Below, one piece after another: positions 59,810 through 64,000 of a DNA stretch of 64,000 bases; positions within the stretch are counted from its first letter, which is position 1, and every line of letters begins with the position of its first letter. A program made the translations under genes and the position numbers. The notes beneath the pieces are model-generated. The model did no database searches, was not told the DNA's origin, and saw only the letters and a list, made by a program, of their open reading frames with translations. Origin of the DNA: CAVYWD01 sp963772225 (lineage in GTDB: Bacteria; Myxococcota; Myxococcia; Myxococcales; UBA5297); NCBI GenBank assembly GCA_963772225.1, contig CAVYWD010000009.1:186001-250000 (forward strand), written 5' to 3'.

Positions 59810-61745
59810 GGCGCGTGCCGCGGTCGCGGCCGCGGTCCTCTTCCTGTGCCCCGCCGCCGCCGCGGGGGCCGAGGTCGACTTCTACGCGACGGTCGACAGG
59901 GACCAGCTTTCCGCGGACGACACCCTCACGCTGACGGTCACGCTCTCCGAGGACGCCCACAACCCGGGCCAGGACGAGGTGAAGCTTCCCGAGGCGCCGG
60001 ACTTCGAGGTGCTCAGCCGGACGCAGAGCTCGCGCACCGAGTTCTCCATGTCCGGCTCCGGGCCGCCGACCTTTCGCAAGGTGCGCGAGTTCACCATCCT
60101 CTTGAGCCCGCGGCGGGCGGGGACGTTCCTCATCAAGCCCGGGCGCCTGAACCGCCAGGGCAAGGTCTTCGAGACCGGCGCCATCAAGGTGAAGGTCGTG
60201 GCGGCGTCGGCCCCCGGAGGCGGCCGGCCGCGGCAGGCCCAGCCTTCTTCCCCTCAGCCCAACAATCCGTTCGGCATCCCCGGCTTCCCGGGCGGCCTCC
60301 TCGGCGACAATCCGGACGCCCAGGAGCTGCTCAACCAGTTCTTCGGCGGGAGCCGCCCGGCGAGCGACAGCGACCTGTACGTGCGCACGTACGTCGACAA
60401 GAAGCAGGCGGTGCTGGGTGAGCAGGTCACGTTCTCGACCTACCTCTTCGCCCGCGTCAACATCAGCAGCGTCGACAACTTCAAGATGCCCCGTCTCGAC
60501 GGCTTCTGGTCCGAGGACCTGGAGAGCCCTCGAGCAAATCACCGGCGAGCTCAAGACCATCGACGGCGTGCCGTACCGCGTCTTTCTCTTGCGCAAGCGG
60601 GCAATCTTCCCGCTCAAGGTCGGCCGCCAGACTCTGGAGCCGGTGGAGGTGGACGTCTCCACGGGCTTCGGGCTCATGCTCTCGGGCCGCAAGGTCCACC
60701 GGGCGAGCGCGCCGCTCACGCTCGACGTGGAGCCGCTCCCGCCCGGCGCGCCTTCGGGGTTCTCCAGCGCCAACGTGGGGCAGTGGCGGCTGTCGAGCGA
60801 GGCCACGCCGACGGCAGTGCCGCTGGGCCAGCCGCTGACGTTCAAGGTGGTCCTGGAGGGCACCGGCAACCTCCACGATGTCGCGGTGCCGCGGCTGCCG
60901 CCGGTGCCCGGCTTCAAGAAAATCTACGACCCGACGACGTCCGAGAAGGTGGCGACGGCCAAGGCGCGTTTCGGCGGCCGGCGCACGCTCGAGTACCTCA
61001 TGATGCCGGAGCAGACCGGCACCTTCGAGCTGCCGGCGCTCTCCCTCGCCTTCTTCAATCCCTCGACGCGCGTGTACCAGACCGCGAGCACTCAGCCCGT
61101 CTCGGTGCGCGTCGACCCCGGCTCGGCGCCGGCGGTCGCCAGCGCCGGCGCGGGGACCGCTCCCGGCGCGCCGGCGGACCGCGCCGTCAACGTGCTCGGC
61201 TCGAACGGCCTGAGGCCCCTGCGCTACAAGGCGGAGCTGTCGCGCCCGGCGCCGCCGCTCTGGCGCAAGGACGGCTTCGCCTGGCTCGCGGCCTCGCCGC
61301 TGGCGCTCTGGGCGGGCCTCGCCGGCGCGGGGTTCTTCTACTCGGCGCTCACGCGCAAGGACCCGGAGGGGCGCCAAGCGCAAGGCGGGCAGCCGAGCGC
61401 GGCGCCGCCTGAAGCGGGCCGAGGAGCTCTTGGCCCGGCGCGAGGCCGACGAGTTTTACGCCGAGGTCCAGCGCGCGCTGTCCGACTACCTGGTGGACAA
61501 GCTGCTCTCGCCCGTTGCGGGGCTCACGCGCGCCGAGCTGACGATGCGCCTCTTGGGCGCGGGCTTGAGCGCGCCGGGGGCTCAGCGCCTGTGCGCCGTG
61601 CTCGACACCTGCGACGCAGGGCCGCTTCGCGCCGGGCGCGGGCGAGGTGGCGGCCATGGAGCGGCTGCTCGCCGAGGCCTCGGCCTCCATGCAAGAGCTC
61701 GAGGCGGCGCGGCTGTCGGTCGGGGCCGCGGAGGTGAGCGCATGA
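59784..61745 (+). CDS. batD: BatD-type protein (three frameshifts)
   Basis: About 650 aa when repaired. GTG 59784, signal peptide (AAVAAAVLFLCPAAAAGA), beta-sandwich repeats (TLTLTVTLSEDAHNPGQDEV, FTILLSPRRAGTFLIKPGRL), a PFGIPGFPGG linker, and SDLYVRTYVDKKQAVLGEQV. One extra base near 60530 leads to ITGELKTIDGVPYRVFLLRK and the C-terminal beta domains. Extra G's near 61369 and 61621 restore KRKAGSRARRRLKRAEELLA after the TM (WLAASPLALWAGLAGAGFF) and RFAPGAGEVAAMERLLAEAS. Anchors the Bat complex in the membrane. Confidence 0.85.
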
Positions 61746-62544
61746 GCAGGGTCGCGGCGTTCGCGGCGTTGGCCTTGGCGGCCTGCTTCGCGCTGCCCGC
61801 GCGGGCGGAGCCGGTGCAGAGCTACCTGACACAGGCCGAGGCGGAGGGGCTCTTTCGCAAGGCCAACGACGCCTGCCTGAAGGACGACCTGAAGGCCGGC
61901 GTGGAGGGGCTGAGAGGCGTTGGTGCGCGCCGGCTGGGGCAACGCCGACGTGCTGTTCAATCTGGGGACCGCCGAGCTCCGCCAGGGCCAGCTCGGGATG
62001 GCGACGCTGTCTCTCGAGCGCGCGCTGCGACTCGACCCCGCCGACGCCGACGCGCGGGCGAACCTGGAAGTGGCCCACAAGATGCGGGTCGACAAGCTGG
62101 TGGGGGCGCCGGAGGAGGTCGGCGGCGAGGAGCCGTTCGCCTCGCGCCTGGCGAGCCACACGCAGGGCGACGCTTGGGCCGCCGCGTTCCTCGCGCTCTG
62201 GCTGGCCGCGGGCGCTGCTTTTCTCGCCCGCCGGTGGGCGCCGGCGCGGCTGCGGGGATCGCTCCTTGGCGCTGGGCTCTTGGCGGCCGCGGCTGCGGTT
62301 CCCTGCGCGGCGGTGACGGCGGTGCACGCCTATGTCGAGGCCGGCGGCCGCGACGCCATCGTGGTCGCCCCGAGCCTCAAGGTCCGCGAGGGGCCGCAGG
62401 AGTCCTTCAAGGCGAGCTTCGAGGTCCACGAGGGCCTCGAGGTGAGAAAGCTCGACCGCGAGGGGCGCTTACGGCGAATTCGGCTCGGCGAACGGCCTCC
62501 AGGGGTGGATTGCGGGCGAGGGGGCAGTGGAGATTTCGCAGTGA
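61742..62544 (+). CDS. batE: BatE-type TPR/SH3 protein (two frameshifts)
   Basis: About 266 aa when repaired. ATGA overlap with batD. Signal peptide (AAFAALALAACFALPARA), then TPR-like helices (LTQAEAEGLFRKANDACLKD). One extra A near 61915 restores ALVRAGWGNADVLFNLGTAE and LGMATLSLERALRLDPADA. Two TM segments (AAAFLALWLAAGAAFLA and LGAGLLAAAAAVPCAAVTAV), then an SH3b-like C-terminus (IVVAPSLKVREGPQESFKAS). One extra G at 62462 restores GAYGEFGSANGLQGWIAGEG and the stop at 62542-62544. Last Bat gene. Confidence 0.85.
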
Positions 62545-62617
62545 CGAGGGCCGATTTCAGCCATCGGTGAATCGCAATCGACGCCGAGCGCTGAGAGGCC
62601 GCAGCGACGGAGACCGA

Positions 62618-62774
62618 ATGGCCACGTACCCTGGCGCCAAGCCCTCTTTCCTGCAGCAGGCGTTCACGGGCCTCTGCGACGGCGGCCAGTGGAAGGAAGG
62701 CGGCATGCAGCTCCTCGGTCGTCCCCGAGCCCGATGGGCTCACCTATCAGATTCTGGCGTCGTCAGGCGCATGA
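62618..62774 (+). CDS. Small protein of unknown function (possible frameshift)
   Basis: ATG 62618 has GGAG 5 nt upstream. It reads MATYPGAKPSFLQQAFTGLC, then DGGQWKEGG. Dropping one A at 62704 gives CSSSVVPEPDGLTYQILASS and a stop at 62772, about 51 aa. Without the change the frame continues to 62866 with an Arg-rich run. I prefer the shorter form because its composition is more natural, but the gene itself is uncertain. Confidence 0.35.
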
Positions 62775-62813
62775 TGCAGCGCCCATGTTGTCGGCGAAGA
62801 ACGCGTGCTCGAC

Positions 62814-64000
62814 ATGAACTTAGCGCAAGGCTTTTCCGATTCCCCGGAAGCTTCCGCCGGGGTTGAAGAGCCGCCTCGCATTCCCGGCGGACGCACTCTG
62901 GCCTTGGAGCTGATCGCCGGAGTGGCGGCGGGTGCTCATCTTCGGCCTGCCCTCGCTCGCCTTCCCTTTAGGAGCGGATCAGGGGCAACAGGCCGCCATC
63001 GGGCGCCTCATTGCCGAGGGCCATGTCCTTTATCGAGACCTCTGGGACAACCGGTCGCCGGGAATCTACCTATTTGCCGCACTGGCGTGGCGGTTGGGGC
63101 TCGATGGAATGAGCGGGGTTCGCATCTTCGACCTGGTTTGGCAGATGCTGACCGCCTCAGGGCTGGGGCTGATGGCGTGGCGTCTGAGCCGGTTGCGCGG
63201 TAGCGCTGCGCTCGCAGCGGCTTTTTATGGCTTCACTTACTACGGACAGGGAAACTACTGGCACACATGCCAGCCCGATGGGAAGTTGGCGCTCTTTGCT
63301 GCCGCGGGATGGTTGCTCATCTCCGATAGTGATCGGCTCACGCCCTGGCGCCTGGCCTCGCCGAGGCCGTGGGGTTGCGCCTTCCTCACCAGTTCTCCCG
63401 GGGCTGCTCCTGGCCTTGCCGTTGGTGGCGGCGCTCCCCGCCGTGAATCGGCCGCGTTGGATTCGAATGCTTCTTTGGTTCGGCGGCGCGGTTCTCGTCA
63501 CCGTGGGTGCCTGGCTCGGCTACTGCGCAGCGGTGGGCTCTCTTCGAGCGCTGTGGGCCAATACGGTGCTCTTCAATCGTGGGTACCGGCTCCTGGGCGC
63601 GGAAATTTCGGGCATAGCTGCGGCGGCGCATGAAGCCCTCGCTATTGCCTTGGAGCATCGAGAGGTCCTGGCGCCTCTCATCCTCGTGCCGTTGGCGATC
63701 CCGTACACGGGTCGGCAAGCGGTTCGGGTGCCGCTCGCCTGGCTAGTCTCCGGGCTCGGGATGTTCGTCGTCCAGGGCAAGTTCTTCTCCATGCACTATT
63801 ACTCGGTGCTGGCGCCGTTGGCGCTCCTCTCGGCCATCGTCTGGTGCGCCGTGGCGACGCGCGTGCGCGAGCATCGGCCATGGCGCCAGCGGGCGACCTG
63901 GATCGCCGCGCTGCTTCTTTCGTTGGCCGCCGGCTATCGGACCGCATTCACCTGGGAGCACTCCGCCGCAGCTGCGCTCCGCGCGACCGAAAGCGCGGCC
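62814..64000 (+). CDS. Membrane glycosyltransferase, GT39/ArnT-like (frameshifted, runs off the window)
   Basis: Polytopic protein of at least 395 aa. ATG 62814 or GTG 62805. After one extra G near 62930 the sequence reads VLIFGLPSLAFPLGADQGQQ, AAIGRLIAEGHVLYRDLWDN (acidic loop typical of GT-C enzymes) and RSPGIYLFAALAWRLGLDG. Missing bases near 63356 and 63396 restore LPGLLLALPLVAALPA and later segments (GLGMFVVQGKFFSMHYYSVL, APLALLSAIVWCAVA). GT-C enzymes move sugars from lipid-linked donors on the outer face. Substrate unknown; no signature beyond the aspartate loop. The gene continues beyond 64000. Confidence 0.7.

Overview
The window reads as a high-GC genome fragment from the phylum Myxococcota (Myxococcales or Anaeromyxobacter-like). 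This rests on gene content rather than a marker gene: a matrixin-type metalloprotease start, DUF4388 and PEGA proteins, a Ser/Thr kinase fused to an HDOD domain, a type III secretion sctL-like gene, TPR/J-domain/Hsp70 neighbours, DUF4139 paralogues, a Rsm22-type methyltransferase and a full Bat (VWA/TPR) operon. Third codon positions are overwhelmingly G or C, so long spurious antisense open frames are common. I left these out.

Layout. 0-2.2 kb: start of a secreted metalloprotease with a secreted partner (-), a small exported protein, tRNA-Gln(CUG) and tRNA-Glu(CUC), and a Roadblock-like protein. 2.2-10.5 kb: housekeeping and exported proteins (uracil-DNA glycosylase, 5'-nucleotidase, PepA, a truncated histidine kinase, a YfcE-type phosphoesterase, an MFS exporter). 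10.6-15.4 kb (-): two-domain thioredoxin-fold protein, ECF sigma factor fused to a zinc-finger anti-sigma domain, pyrF with a DUF4388 gene, and a PEGA protein. 15.5-22.4 kb: a helical protein and sctL (+) facing a J-domain/Hsp70/TPR-DUF group (-). 22.4-26.4 kb (-): lipoprotein, then xerC-hslV-hslU in the codV-clpQ-clpY order. 26.6-32.7 kb: ATP-grasp protein, trmFO with a beta-propeller lipoprotein, a 4x60-bp tandem repeat, a DUF47 protein and a DksA-like protein. 32.7-43.8 kb: kinase-HDOD, response regulator plus chemoreceptor, YebC, two DUF4139 proteins, thioredoxin, XRE regulator. 44-53 kb: GH57-like protein, glutamate dehydrogenase, Rsm22-type methyltransferase, an ADP-ribosylglycohydrolase remnant, EF-G-like GTPase, MltD-like transglycosylase, Fis-type regulator. 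53.9-62.5 kb (+): moxR, DUF58, DUF4381-BatA fusion, batB, batC, batD, batE, tightly overlapped. 62.6-64 kb: a small gene and a membrane glycosyltransferase running off the end.

Sequence quality matters here. Otherwise well-conserved genes carry about 17 single-base frameshifts. Five lie in the first 57 kb, and three or four of these can be repaired by removing one A/T from GAATC/GATTC to restore GATC. About twelve are packed into the last 7 kb, mostly in short G or C runs. I read most of them as assembly or base-calling errors rather than gene decay, so affected genes are annotated over their full span with the break points given.
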